Part shown: piece after piece, positions 18,541-26,732 of the stretch | Layout: each line of letters starts with the position of its first letter | Numbering within the stretch: the first letter of the stretch is position 1 | Assembly: GCF_006363915.1 (NCBI RefSeq) | Contig: NZ_CP040946.1 | Source of the DNA: Methylophilus medardensis | GTDB taxonomy: Bacteria; Pseudomonadota; Gammaproteobacteria; Burkholderiales; Methylophilaceae | Strand: one strand, 5' to 3' | Length of the DNA: 64,000 nucleotides | Translations under genes and position numbers: made by a program | The notes under the pieces: model-generated | The model's input: only the letters and a program-made list of their open reading frames with translations | Told to the model about the DNA's origin: nothing | Database searches by the model: none

Positions 18541-19020
18541 ATGCAAGTAGCGATGAACACCGTGGTCACCATGACCTACAAACTGCAAAACAGCGAAGGC
18601 GACACCTTGGAAGAAAGCAAGGATCCGGTGGCTTATCTGCACGGCGGTTATGACAACATTTTTCCTAAAGTGGAAGAAGCCATGCACGGTAAAAACGTCG
18701 GCGATCAGGTGGAAGTCAGCTTGGATCCAGAAGATGCATTTGGGGAATATGACGACGGCCTGGTGCAAATCGAACCAGCCAGTGCTTTCCCGAGCGAAGA
18801 CCTGAAAATTGGCATGCAATTTGAAGGTGAAGACGAAACCGGTGACGTGATTTTATACACGATTACCGATATTGCCGATGGCAAAGTGGTGGTGGATGGC
18901 AACCATCCATGGGCGGGCCAACGCTTACTGTTTACTGCGACCATTGCTAGCGTGCGTTCTGCCAACCAAGAAGAAATCTCGCATCAACACGTGCATGGCG
19001 CGGGTGGCCATCACCACTAA
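18541..19020 (+). CDS. slyD: FKBP-type peptidyl-prolyl isomerase SlyD
   Basis: Prolyl isomerase/chaperone with metal binding. The 159 residues show the FKBP halves (VTMTYKLQNSEGDTLEES, AYLHGGYDNIFPKVEEAM) split by the insert-in-flap domain and end in a histidine-rich tail (HQHVHGAGGHHH), typical of nickel-binding SlyD. AGGAC precedes the start. It ends 15 bases from the convergent modC. Confidence 0.93.
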   Translation: MQVAMNTVVTMTYKLQNSEGDTLEESKDPVAYLHGGYDNIFPKVEEAMHGKNVGDQVEVSLDPEDAFGEYDDGLVQIEPASAFPSEDLKIGMQFEGEDETGDVILYTITDIADGKVVVDGNHPWAGQRLLFTATIASVRSANQEEISHQHVHGAGGHHH

Positions 19021-19035
19021 TGCGCGCTTAGCGCG

Positions 19036-19692
19036 TTAACCGGGCTGACGCAACACTCCTTGCGTCAGCGTCAGCACTTCATCGGCCACAGCGGCCACCT
19101 CTTCACTCAAATGACTGACATAAATTGTTGGCACCTCAAAAGTGGCAATGACTTGCCGAATGTAAGGCAACAGTTGTTGTTTGAGCGTCGCATCCAAGGC
19201 ACTCAATGGCTCATCCATCAGCAGCACCGCTGGCTGACGCAATAAGGCACGGCCAATAGCCACCCGTTGCTTTTCACCGCCGGATAACTGACTGGGCTTG
19301 CGTTTGAGCAATGTATGCATCCCCAGCACTTCAACCACGTCTTTGATCTGAATGCCCGTTGCGCCTGCGGGGAGCCCATAGCGCAAATTCTGTTCTACAC
19401 TCAGATGTGGAAATAAGCGCCCCTCTTGAAACACCACGCCAACTGGACGTTGCCAAGGCGGCAGTTGGATGGCTTGCGTAGGATCAAACCAGCATTCACT
19501 GCCACTCATGATTCGACCAGCGCTCGGTGACACCAACCCTGCGATCGCATGCAACAAAGTCGTTTTACCCGATCCTGACGCGCCCATGATGCCCAAGCAG
19601 CGACCGGGCAGCAATTCAAAGCGAGCCTCCAGACTGAAGGGATTCGCGCCAGCATAGGGCTGCTGTATTTGAATATCTACCGAGAACGTCAT
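19036..19692 (-). CDS. modC: molybdate ABC transporter ATPase, short form
   Basis: Drives molybdate import. The 218 residues contain Walker A GASGSGKTT (37-45), a Q-loop in VFQEGRLFPHL, signature LSGGEKQRVAIGRALL and Walker B VLLMDEPLSALD, with the switch histidine in YVSHLSEE. The usual C-terminal TOBE molybdate-binding domain of about 130 residues is absent. The stop is a normal in-frame one, so this is a short ModC and not a visible frameshift. Overlaps modB by 4 bases. Confidence 0.88.
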   Translation of the reverse strand: MTFSVDIQIQQPYAGANPFSLEARFELLPGRCLGIMGASGSGKTTLLHAIAGLVSPSAGRIMSGSECWFDPTQAIQLPPWQRPVGVVFQEGRLFPHLSVEQNLRYGLPAGATGIQIKDVVEVLGMHTLLKRKPSQLSGGEKQRVAIGRALLRQPAVLLMDEPLSALDATLKQQLLPYIRQVIATFEVPTIYVSHLSEEVAAVADEVLTLTQGVLRQPG

Positions 19693-20372
19693 TGTTGTTT
19701 TCTAAGCAGGCGTTGCTCAAGCCATTGGCTGACCAGCAAGGCGATCACCGAGACCAATATGCTTAGCACCACGAGCCGCAAAGCGGCGGCATCGCCATCA
19801 GGCGACTGCGTGAGACTATAAATAGCTAAAGGCAAAGTACGCGTCTCACCCTCGAGGTTGCCGGCAAAGGTGATGGTCGCGCCAAACTCACCCAAACTTC
19901 GGCTAAATGCCAAAATGGCGCCGGTGAGTACCCCGTGATAGGCCAGCGGCAAGCTAATAGTGAAAAAGACTTTCAGCGGTGTCGCACCCAGTGTCTGCGC
20001 TGCTTGCTCGAGTAGCGGGTTCACTTGCACCAATGCCTGACGGATCGCACGCACCATCAGCGGAAAAGCCATCACCGCAGAAGCGATGACCGCCCCCCAC
20101 CAATGAAAAGTGAGTTGGAGATGAAACTGCTCATACAAGCGCGCCCCTATCCAGCCGCGTCGGCCAAGTAAAACCAATAACATATACCCCAGCACCACCG
20201 GCGGTAACACCATAGGCAAATGCACCAGCGCATCCAACAAGGCATGCCCCCAGAATCGCTTGCGCGCCAGCACCCAGGCCATGCCGATCGCAGGCAATAG
20301 CAGCACGCACACGCAACAAGCGGCAACTTTAAGCGACAGCAGCACAATGGTCAGTTCTTCAGCAGAGAGCAT
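19689..20372 (-). CDS. modB: molybdate ABC transporter permease
   Basis: Inner-membrane permease of 227 residues with five or so hydrophobic segments. It has the EAA-like cytoplasmic loop LEQAAQTLGATPLKVFFTISLPLAYHG and SRSLGEFGATITFAGN, typical of ModB. ATG 20372 has AGGG 7 bases upstream and avoids overlap with modA. Runs modA-modB-modC. Confidence 0.92.
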   Translation of the reverse strand: MLSAEELTIVLLSLKVAACCVCVLLLPAIGMAWVLARKRFWGHALLDALVHLPMVLPPVVLGYMLLVLLGRRGWIGARLYEQFHLQLTFHWWGAVIASAVMAFPLMVRAIRQALVQVNPLLEQAAQTLGATPLKVFFTISLPLAYHGVLTGAILAFSRSLGEFGATITFAGNLEGETRTLPLAIYSLTQSPDGDAAALRLVVLSILVSVIALLVSQWLEQRLLRKQQ

Positions 20373-20379
20373 CGACACC

Positions 20380-21147
20380 CTATTCACCCAATGAATCCGC
20401 AAAAACGGGCTTAAAACCGAAGGAGATCAACCATTTTTTTGCTTCTGCTGATTGTAGATAACGGTAAAAACCGTTTGCTTGCGCCCCGGCCTGAGGCAAC
20501 AGCGCCATCGGATAGACGATAGGCACATGACTGTTTTCAGGAAACTCGCCAGCCACTTTTACTTGACTGGAGGACTGCGCATCGCTCGCATAAACGATAC
20601 CCACATCACACTCATCCCGCTCGACCAGACGCAAGGTCGCTCTGACATCTTGTGTACTGACCAACCTGCCTTTGAGCGTTTCCCACCAACCGAGGGCCAT
20701 CAGCGACTGTTTGGCATAGATGCCCACCGGCACCGACAGCGTATCCCCAGTACACCAATACCCCGGGGCTTGCTGGCGAATATCGGTGCTCGGCTCCGCC
20801 CGGATGCTCAGCGGCTTTGCCAGCGGGGTGACCATGACCAGCCGGTTGCTCAACCAAGGTTTGATCGACGCCACTTGAACCAGTTGTTTATCTTTTAAAT
20901 ATTGCATCCATTTTTCATCGGCGGAAATAAACAAGTCCCCAGGCGCCCCCTGTTCAAGCTGCTTAGCCAGCGTACCGGATCCGCCATAGACCGGCACCAA
21001 TGGCTCGCCGGTTTGCTTACTGTATTGCTTGATCAACACATTCATCACGTCGGTCAAGCTGGCCGCAGCAAAAATCCTGACCTTCTTTTCATCAGCCTGC
21101 GCGCAGAGGCTGATCAGGCTAAGGCCCAACCATATCCACTTTTCCAT
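20380..21147 (-). CDS. modA: molybdate-binding periplasmic protein
   Basis: Periplasmic binding protein that delivers molybdate to ModBC. The 255 residues begin with a signal peptide (ending LCAQA, near 16), then KVRIFAAASLTDVMNVLIKQY, VYGGSGTLAKQLEQGAPGDLFISAD and a C-terminal YPMALLP segment, all ModA hallmarks. ATG 21147 has GAGAG upstream; a frame start 21 bases earlier is less likely. A ModE-type palindrome lies 54 bases upstream. Confidence 0.94.
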   Translation of the reverse strand: MEKWIWLGLSLISLCAQADEKKVRIFAAASLTDVMNVLIKQYSKQTGEPLVPVYGGSGTLAKQLEQGAPGDLFISADEKWMQYLKDKQLVQVASIKPWLSNRLVMVTPLAKPLSIRAEPSTDIRQQAPGYWCTGDTLSVPVGIYAKQSLMALGWWETLKGRLVSTQDVRATLRLVERDECDVGIVYASDAQSSSQVKVAGEFPENSHVPIVYPMALLPQAGAQANGFYRYLQSAEAKKWLISFGFKPVFADSLGE

Positions 21148-21201
21148 TGCGATCACTCTCTTGACCATTCGTCATAGCCACCCATTTGGCATGATGCTAC
21201 C

Positions 21202-21229
21202 ATCGTTATACCCATTCATGCATGACGAT
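21202..21229. promoter_or_regulatory. candidate ModE operator
   Basis: A 28-bp imperfect palindrome with outer arms ATCGTTATA and TGACGAT; nine of the outer ten base pairs match if one G-T wobble is allowed and position 9 is excluded. It resembles the ModE site, which is built from ATCG-TATA half-sites. It lies between the modE-like gene and modA. Confidence 0.55.
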
Positions 21230-21241
21230 AACTACAAAAAA

Positions 21242-21589
21242 TCAATTTCTTTTCAAATGCTGTGTGATGAGCTGTAATTCAGCAGCTGCGGCAAGCGCAG
21301 ACTTTTCCAGTATCTGCTGGTAAGCCATGATCAGCGCATGGCCAAATTCGGTGACTTGCGCCCCGCCACCGTGCGACCCACCCGCAGTGCTCACCACCAA
21401 AGGCTGATCAAAACTGCGATTCATCACATCGACCAGCTCCCATGCACGCCGGTAGGACATGCGCATTTGCTTGGCCGCCGCCGAAATAGAGCCGTGCTGC
21501 GCGATATGTTGTAACAGGTCTATTTTGCCCGGACCGAGCGCAACATTCGCACCATGGCTGATTCTGATTTTAAGCACGTTGTCTGGCAT
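21242..21589 (-). CDS. ModE-like winged-helix regulator, DNA-binding domain only
   Basis: The 115 residues match the N-terminal LysR-like DNA-binding domain of ModE: LLQHIAQHGSISAAAKQMRMSYRRAWELVDVMN, then GGSHGGGAQVTEFGHALIMAYQ. The C-terminal molybdate-binding domains are missing, as in many short ModE proteins, so metal sensing may be absent or indirect. It lies directly after scpB (5 bases) and 94 bases before modA on the same strand. Confidence 0.85.
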   Translation of the reverse strand: MPDNVLKIRISHGANVALGPGKIDLLQHIAQHGSISAAAKQMRMSYRRAWELVDVMNRSFDQPLVVSTAGGSHGGGAQVTEFGHALIMAYQQILEKSALAAAAELQLITQHLKRN

Positions 21590-21594
21590 GAGAT

Positions 21595-22143
21595 TTATTC
21601 TAAGGGTATTTCGCTTTGTGCAAACGCTTCAAACGGCGGCAACTCGGCCAGCGAGCGCAAATTCAAATCATCCAAAAAATGTTTTGTGGTGGCATACAAA
21701 GCGGGTCTGCCCGGGACCTCGCGTTGGCCCACTATATCAATCCAGTCACGCTCTTGCAGTTGCCGAATGACATTCGGGTTTACCGCTACGCCGCGAATTT
21801 GCTCAATATCACCGCGGGTCACCGGCTGTCGGTATGCAATGATGGCAAGGGTTTCCATCACTGCGCGTGAATATTTGGGCTGCCGCTCTGGGTTTAAACG
21901 GGATAAATATTCACCGTACGCTTCTTTTGCCTGAAAACGGTAGCCACTCGCGACCTGCACCAGCTCCAGTGTTTTTTCCATCCAATCCGCTTTTAACTCA
22001 TCGAGCAACATGCGTAAAGTTGCGCGCTCCATCCGTCCCGCAAACAGCTTGAGCAGGTCGTCCAGCGCCAAAGGTTGCGGGGACGTCAACAGCGCTGCTT
22101 CTAAAATGGCTTTCATTTGTGCAATATTGTCGGGTTCGCGCAT
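21595..22143 (-). CDS. scpB: segregation and condensation protein B
   Basis: Subunit of the SMC-ScpAB condensin complex. The 182-residue protein has two winged-helix domains with the family signatures ETLAIIAYRQPVTRGDIEQIRGVAVN and LQERDWIDIVGQREVPGRPALYATTKHFLD. It lies 11 bases downstream of scpA. No smc gene is in the window. Confidence 0.93.
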   Translation of the reverse strand: MREPDNIAQMKAILEAALLTSPQPLALDDLLKLFAGRMERATLRMLLDELKADWMEKTLELVQVASGYRFQAKEAYGEYLSRLNPERQPKYSRAVMETLAIIAYRQPVTRGDIEQIRGVAVNPNVIRQLQERDWIDIVGQREVPGRPALYATTKHFLDDLNLRSLAELPPFEAFAQSEIPLE

Positions 22144-22154
22144 CTGTTGTTTGC

Positions 22155-22940
22155 CTAGCTCGAGTGACTGGCCTGCACATAAATGGGGCCAAATGCATCT
22201 TGTTGCGTGATCCGAATCAGGCCCTCTTTGGCTAATTCCAGCATGGCCAAAAAATGCACGACCAGTGTTGGTATGCCCTCTTTCGCCACGTCAAACAGCT
22301 CATCAAAACGCAAGACGGGGGTTTTGCTTAAGCGGCGCAACAACAAACTCATGTGTTCTCGCACAGAGAGCTCAGCGCGACCAAGTTTATGGTGTTGATG
22401 CAACTTGGCGCGTTTGAGGACATTGCGCCATGCCTCGACCAAATCTTCTAAATTCACTTCTGGCGGCTTCATTTGGCTGACAGGCTGAAAGTATGCTGCG
22501 GCCACTTCAATTTCCTGCCCCACTTTGGGCATCGCATCGAGGCGCTGCGCCGCGCGTTTAATCGCTTCGTATTCCATTAATCGTCTTACCAATTCCGCTC
22601 GCGGATCGTCCTCTTCCTCCACAGCAGCGGGCTTGGGCAATAGCATGCGGGACTTGATCTCAATCAGCATGGCAGACATCAGCAGGTAGTCGGCGGCGAG
22701 TTCAAGGTTAATCGCCTTCATTTTGTCCACATACGTCATGTACTGCACGGTGAGATCCGCCATGGGAATATCAAGAATATCCAGATTATGTTTACGGATG
22801 AGATAGAGCAATAAATCCAGCGGCCCCTCAAATGCCTCCAGATAGACCTCCAATGCATCTGGGGGGATATACAAATCCTGTGGCAAAGCCGAAAGGGTCT
22901 CACCATTGATTTTGATTAGGCTGTTGATCGCGTGCACCAT
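22155..22940 (-). CDS. scpA: segregation and condensation protein A
   Basis: Kleisin subunit that bridges the SMC heads. The 261 residues contain the N-terminal signature YLEAFEGPLDLLLYLIRKHNLDILDIPMADL (near 33-63) and a C-terminal winged-helix region. Followed at once by scpB. It starts 25 bases after ybeY, so ybeY-scpA-scpB probably share a transcript. Confidence 0.94.
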   Translation of the reverse strand: MVHAINSLIKINGETLSALPQDLYIPPDALEVYLEAFEGPLDLLLYLIRKHNLDILDIPMADLTVQYMTYVDKMKAINLELAADYLLMSAMLIEIKSRMLLPKPAAVEEEDDPRAELVRRLMEYEAIKRAAQRLDAMPKVGQEIEVAAAYFQPVSQMKPPEVNLEDLVEAWRNVLKRAKLHQHHKLGRAELSVREHMSLLLRRLSKTPVLRFDELFDVAKEGIPTLVVHFLAMLELAKEGLIRITQQDAFGPIYVQASHSS

Positions 22941-22965
22941 TCAATGATTGTAGCGATTTGCAACG

Positions 22966-23412
22966 TCAGGTTAAAGATGATTCTGCATAGGGATTGGCAA
23001 AGCCGAGTCGATGCAAGATCGCTACTTCCATCGCCTCCATTAATTCAGCTTGCGCATCTACTTCGTGATCATAGCCGTGCAAATGTAAGACGCCATGCAC
23101 CGTCATATGCGCATAGTGGGCCAGCAAGGGCTTGTGTTGCGCCACTGACTCTGCAGCGACCACCGGCGCACAAATGACAATATCTCCCATCAACACAGGC
23201 ACCTCGGTGAGTGGAAAGGTCAACACATTGGTTGCGTAATCCTTTCCGCGATAGTCTGCATTCAACTGGCGACCCTCAGCCTCATCAACAATCCGGATCG
23301 TCACGCTGGTATCCACCCGCAAAGCAGCGCGGACCCAACGTTTAAACTGCGCGTTTGAGGGTAAATCAGCCGAATTAGAGGCAATTTGCAAAGAAAAATC
23401 TAATGCGGGCAT
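22966..23412 (-). CDS. ybeY: endoribonuclease YbeY
   Basis: Metal-dependent RNase needed for 16S rRNA 3' processing and ribosome quality control. The 148 residues show NADYRGKDYATNVLTFPL and the zinc motif HGVLHLHGYDH (105-115) with three histidines. In many proteobacteria ybeY follows phoH; here phoH is 14 kb away after miaB and ybeY has joined scpAB. Confidence 0.95.
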   Translation of the reverse strand: MPALDFSLQIASNSADLPSNAQFKRWVRAALRVDTSVTIRIVDEAEGRQLNADYRGKDYATNVLTFPLTEVPVLMGDIVICAPVVAAESVAQHKPLLAHYAHMTVHGVLHLHGYDHEVDAQAELMEAMEVAILHRLGFANPYAESSLT

Positions 23413-23476
23413 ACGGTCAAGTTTTCTGTAAAATATCCGTCATTATAGAAAGAAAACGCTTAAAGGAAACGGTGTG

Positions 23477-24259
23477 ATGTCAAATCGCCCAAAGCTGGTG
23501 GTTGCCAATCGCAAGATGCATGGCAATTTGCCAGACAATCAGCAATTCATGCAAAGCCTGTTGCAGCAGACGCGCCATCATCGAGCGCGTTATGCGGTGT
23601 GCCCGCCTCATCCTTATCTTTACCAAGCCCAGCAGCTCCTGCAAAACAGTCATATTGCCTGGGGCGGACAAAACATGAGCCAGCATGAGCGCGGAGCGTT
23701 CACTGGCTCAGTTTCACCACTGATGCTCAAAGAGTTTGGTTGTAGCTATGTGATCATTGGCCACTCAGAGCGCAGGCAGCGAGGCTTCGACAGTGATGAA
23801 ACATGCGGGATACGCTTTGAAGCAGCCTTACAAGCGGGCCTAACCCCCATTTTGTGTATCGGAGAAACCCTCGAAGAATATGAGCAAGGCGAAACAGATC
23901 TAGTGGTCGTGAGACAGTTGAATCCGGTCATTGCACACATCGGCACACAAGCGCTGTCAAAAGGCGTTGTCGCTTATGAACCCGTGTGGGCTATCGGCTC
24001 TGGCAAAGCCGCGACGCCACAACATGCGCAGGCGATTTTATCGTTTATCCGTGGCCATATTGAATTACTAGATGCCGAAGCAGCGAAAGCCATCACCTTG
24101 TTATATGGTGGCAGCATGAATCCGAGTAATGCTAGTCAGTTACTCAGCATGCCAGATGTCGACGGCGGTCTGATTGGCGGCGCCTCGCTGATTGCAGATG
24201 ACTTCATCCGCATTTGTCACATTGCAAACGAATTATCTTCACTCAAAACGGCAGCTTGA
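23477..24259 (+). CDS. triosephosphate isomerase-like protein (copy 2)
   Basis: A 260-residue TIM-barrel homologue. The catalytic set is present: Asn11 and Lys13 in ANRKMHG, His in GHSER (95-99), Glu in YEPVWAIGSG and the phosphate loop YGGSMNPSNA. The usual Trp of NWK is Arg here and the next conserved Asn is His. It differs clearly from the copy at 1566-2396 but keeps the C-terminal SMPDVDGGLIGGASL. AAGGAA precedes ATG 23477. It stands alone, divergent from ybeY, and is followed by a bidirectional terminator. It may be a second isomerase or one tuned to another triose or tetrose phosphate. Confidence 0.9.
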   Translation: MSNRPKLVVANRKMHGNLPDNQQFMQSLLQQTRHHRARYAVCPPHPYLYQAQQLLQNSHIAWGGQNMSQHERGAFTGSVSPLMLKEFGCSYVIIGHSERRQRGFDSDETCGIRFEAALQAGLTPILCIGETLEEYEQGETDLVVVRQLNPVIAHIGTQALSKGVVAYEPVWAIGSGKAATPQHAQAILSFIRGHIELLDAEAAKAITLLYGGSMNPSNASQLLSMPDVDGGLIGGASLIADDFIRICHIANELSSLKTAA

Positions 24260-24307
24260 TCACCCATCGCATGGCCGCCTGCGGTCTACATTGAGACTGC
24301 AAAAATA

Positions 24308-24334
24308 AAAAAGCCGACTTTCGTCGGCTTTTCT
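24308..24334. terminator. bidirectional terminator between tpiA copy 2 and lipoprotein gene
   Basis: Stem AGCCGAC/GTCGGCT with loop TTTC, flanked by A-rich and T-rich runs on both sides, between two convergent genes. Confidence 0.85.
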
Positions 24335-24401
24335 ACATCTAAGTAAAAACTAGATTTTAAGTAAACTAGGTTTATTTAAATCCAGATTACTCAAGTCTGA
24401 A

Positions 24402-24617
24402 TTACTTAGCTTCTTCAGCTGGAGCTTCAGCAGGAGCAGCTTCAGCAGGAGCAGCTTCAGCTGGTGCAGCTTCAGCAGGAGCAGCTTCAGCAGCAGGAGC
24501 CTCAGCAGGCGCTTCAGCAGCAGGAGCTTCAACAGCAGGTGCTTCTTCAGCTGGTTTTTCACCACAAGCAGTCAAAGCCAGAGCCAACAATGCAGCCAAC
24601 AATGCAGAACGTGTCAT
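24402..24617 (-). CDS. small Ala/Pro/Glu-repeat lipoprotein
   Basis: A 71-residue predicted lipoprotein. MTRSALLAALLALALTACG contains a lipobox (LTAC, Cys18). The mature part is almost only Ala, Pro and Glu in near repeats of APAEA, encoded by about nine copies of a 15-bp unit across 24415-24545. ATG 24617 has AAGGAA 7 bases upstream. Such low-complexity acidic lipoproteins are found in Methylophilaceae and relatives; no function is known. Repeat number probably varies between strains. Confidence 0.75.
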   Translation of the reverse strand: MTRSALLAALLALALTACGEKPAEEAPAVEAPAAEAPAEAPAAEAAPAEAAPAEAAPAEAAPAEAPAEEAK

Positions 24618-24821
24618 CTTTATTTCCTTAGTATGTATGAGCAAAAAATTATGTACGGACAATCCCCTTGAAGCAGAACCAGCCGAGTAAAAAAATTGTA
24701 TCAGTAATTCATTAAAAAAAGAACGCACAATCTCTTAAAAAACATGGATTTTTTTGTGTCTTAGCCACATCCCGCTATTTTTTCGACAAAAAACCCTCAA
24801 AATTGTTTGGTATCAATGCAA

Positions 24822-25985
24822 TTAATCTATTTCATCGGCCAAATGTAGATAGCCTAACAGATAGCTTTCTAATAGCCATGGCATCAATACCGACATGGTT
24901 TCGTTTTGGCATAAAGCGGGCGCCAGTTGCCGATGATTCGCCAACACGTTCAATACAGCGGCCGCCTCAGCAGGAGCGGTCACGTGCTCACCATTGATAA
25001 AGTATTGTCCTTGCCAATGCAACATTTGCGTTTGCAAGTCTAGGACCACCCCTTGCGCCTGTACTCGCTGAGAAAACTTTTGCAGGCTGAGCTTGCGATT
25101 GGGGGAAAAAACAACATAGTTTTTCGGCTCAGAAAAATATTTCCCTAAGAACGGCCCGAGTTGCGTCGGCTGCCAAGGTAATTGACGCAACATATCGGCG
25201 ACATGGTTCACCATGTCTTCACTAATGGCAGCGGCATCTGTGACAGGCAGCAAATCCGGGTCACGATACAATGCATCAGGCAGGCCTTCCTGACGACAAG
25301 CATCGAGGAACTCAATCGCCAACTCTCTCGCTGCCGGTGCGCGGAAGCCAATCGAATAAGTCATACAGTCGTCATCTTCGGCAATGCCCCAGTGTGCAAC
25401 ATTGGGCGGCAGATACAACATATCGCCCGGCGCCAGCACCCACTCTTGTTCAGTGACAAAATGCGACAGGATGCGCAGCGGAGCACCCTCTATCAACCGT
25501 AAATCCGTTTGCTGGCTGATGCGCCAGCGCCGTTGACCAGCCCCTTGCAACAAAAATACATCATAACTATCAATATGCGGCCCCACGCCCCCGCCCGTCG
25601 GTGCGTAGCTCACCATCACATCGTCTAATCTGGCGGTGGGAATGAAGTTGAATTGTGACAATAGTGCCTGCGCTTCTGGCAAGACATGATTGATGCCTTG
25701 CACCAGCAATGTCCAATCTTTCGCCGGCAAGCGCGTAAAATCATCGTCGTCGAACGGGCCTTGTGTGACTTGCCAACCCGCCGCAGACTGCGCGCGTTGG
25801 GGATCGCATTGGATCAATCGGGCAGGCACCTCCGCATCACACGCTAATCCAGCAAGCGCTTCAGGACTCAAGAAGCTCTCAAAATCAGGGATGGCGCCAC
25901 GGATCAACAATGGCTTTTTTTGCCAATATTCGGCCATGAATTGTGCTGGGGTCAGGCCGTTCAGTAAGGTGCGTGCGGGGGACAT
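24822..25985 (-). CDS. roxA: ribosomal protein uL16 3-hydroxylase (RoxA/YcfD type)
   Basis: 2-oxoglutarate/Fe(II) oxygenase of the JmjC-cupin family that hydroxylates an arginine of ribosomal protein L16. The 387 residues begin with LNGLTPAQFMAEYWQKKPLLIRGA, the family start. Metal ligands are seen in GPHIDSYDVF (His137, Asp139) and PPNVAHWG (His198). A C-terminal winged-helix-like domain follows, as in YcfD. Alone on its transcript unit or with the lipoprotein upstream, 9 bases away. Confidence 0.9.
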   Translation of the reverse strand: MSPARTLLNGLTPAQFMAEYWQKKPLLIRGAIPDFESFLSPEALAGLACDAEVPARLIQCDPQRAQSAAGWQVTQGPFDDDDFTRLPAKDWTLLVQGINHVLPEAQALLSQFNFIPTARLDDVMVSYAPTGGGVGPHIDSYDVFLLQGAGQRRWRISQQTDLRLIEGAPLRILSHFVTEQEWVLAPGDMLYLPPNVAHWGIAEDDDCMTYSIGFRAPAARELAIEFLDACRQEGLPDALYRDPDLLPVTDAAAISEDMVNHVADMLRQLPWQPTQLGPFLGKYFSEPKNYVVFSPNRKLSLQKFSQRVQAQGVVLDLQTQMLHWQGQYFINGEHVTAPAEAAAVLNVLANHRQLAPALCQNETMSVLMPWLLESYLLGYLHLADEID

Positions 25986-25994
25986 GAATATACG

Positions 25995-26732
25995 TTATCT
26001 AAAAGGTAGAAAAGGGGCCGTGGTAATGCTTTGCGTGAGCCGAGAAATAAAACGCTGAGACTTTTCAGCCAAGGTTAATGCCAGCAAATCGGTGCGCGCG
26101 ATGAGCTTACTGAATTCACGCTCAAAACTGAGGTTTTGTACCTCTCCCGGCTGGCTATTGGTGAGCAGTAACAACTCCCCTTGCGCATTTTTGGCATGGG
26201 CTAATTTCCACACTGCAATTTCAATGTTTCTGGCTGCATTGTACAAGTTTTGCGGCTCGATGCTATCCGTGATAAAAAAGGCAGACTTTTGACCATGCGC
26301 TCGAAACAGCATCGACTGTATGCCCACCACCAAGGCCAGCACTCGATCACCGCTATATTGCGGATTTAAAGCCAAGGTAATCGCAGCGGTCTCTTGCGCG
26401 CGCCCGAGACTCTCAAATTGCCAATGGTGTACCGCCCAGTTTTCAAAGACATGACTGGCAATTTGCTCTGGGGTCCCGAGCCCAGACTTGAGCGCCTCGG
26501 CCGGATTTCGCTTGTACAGCTTGAGCATGAGCAAACGCAAGGTAGCCACATTTTCACTGTATTCAATGTCCGCCACCCGATCGAGGTCAGTTTTAACCAA
26601 CTGATGCAGCGTGTTGCGGTCTTGCCGAACAGGCACCGGACGCCCATTCGGTGAATCCACATATCCACCCGCAGGCATGGTGCTACAACCGGCCAGCAGT
26701 AATAGCATTACCAGCCAGCCGAAAAGCCTCAT
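25995..26732 (-). CDS. hypothetical lipoprotein
   Basis: A 245-residue predicted lipoprotein: MRLFGWLVMLLLLAGCS gives a signal peptide with lipobox LAGC. The mature part is mostly helical with no motif I recognise (VADIEYSENVATLRLLMLKLYKRNPAEAL, ARNIEIAVWKLAHAKNAQG). The start overlaps the phoR stop by 4 bases (ATGA), so it is translated with phoR and may be under the same phosphate control. Confidence 0.75.
   Translation of the reverse strand: MRLFGWLVMLLLLAGCSTMPAGGYVDSPNGRPVPVRQDRNTLHQLVKTDLDRVADIEYSENVATLRLLMLKLYKRNPAEALKSGLGTPEQIASHVFENWAVHHWQFESLGRAQETAAITLALNPQYSGDRVLALVVGIQSMLFRAHGQKSAFFITDSIEPQNLYNAARNIEIAVWKLAHAKNAQGELLLLTNSQPGEVQNLSFEREFSKLIARTDLLALTLAEKSQRFISRLTQSITTAPFLPFR

Noticed and set aside
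19036..19692. modC as a broken gene
   Set aside because: The missing TOBE domain could suggest truncation, but the ATPase module is complete and its stop is close to the convergent slyD with no remnant of TOBE in other frames that I could see.
24402..24560. Possible CRISPR or tandem array
   Set aside because: The repeats are in-frame coding units of an Ala/Pro/Glu-rich lipoprotein without spacers.
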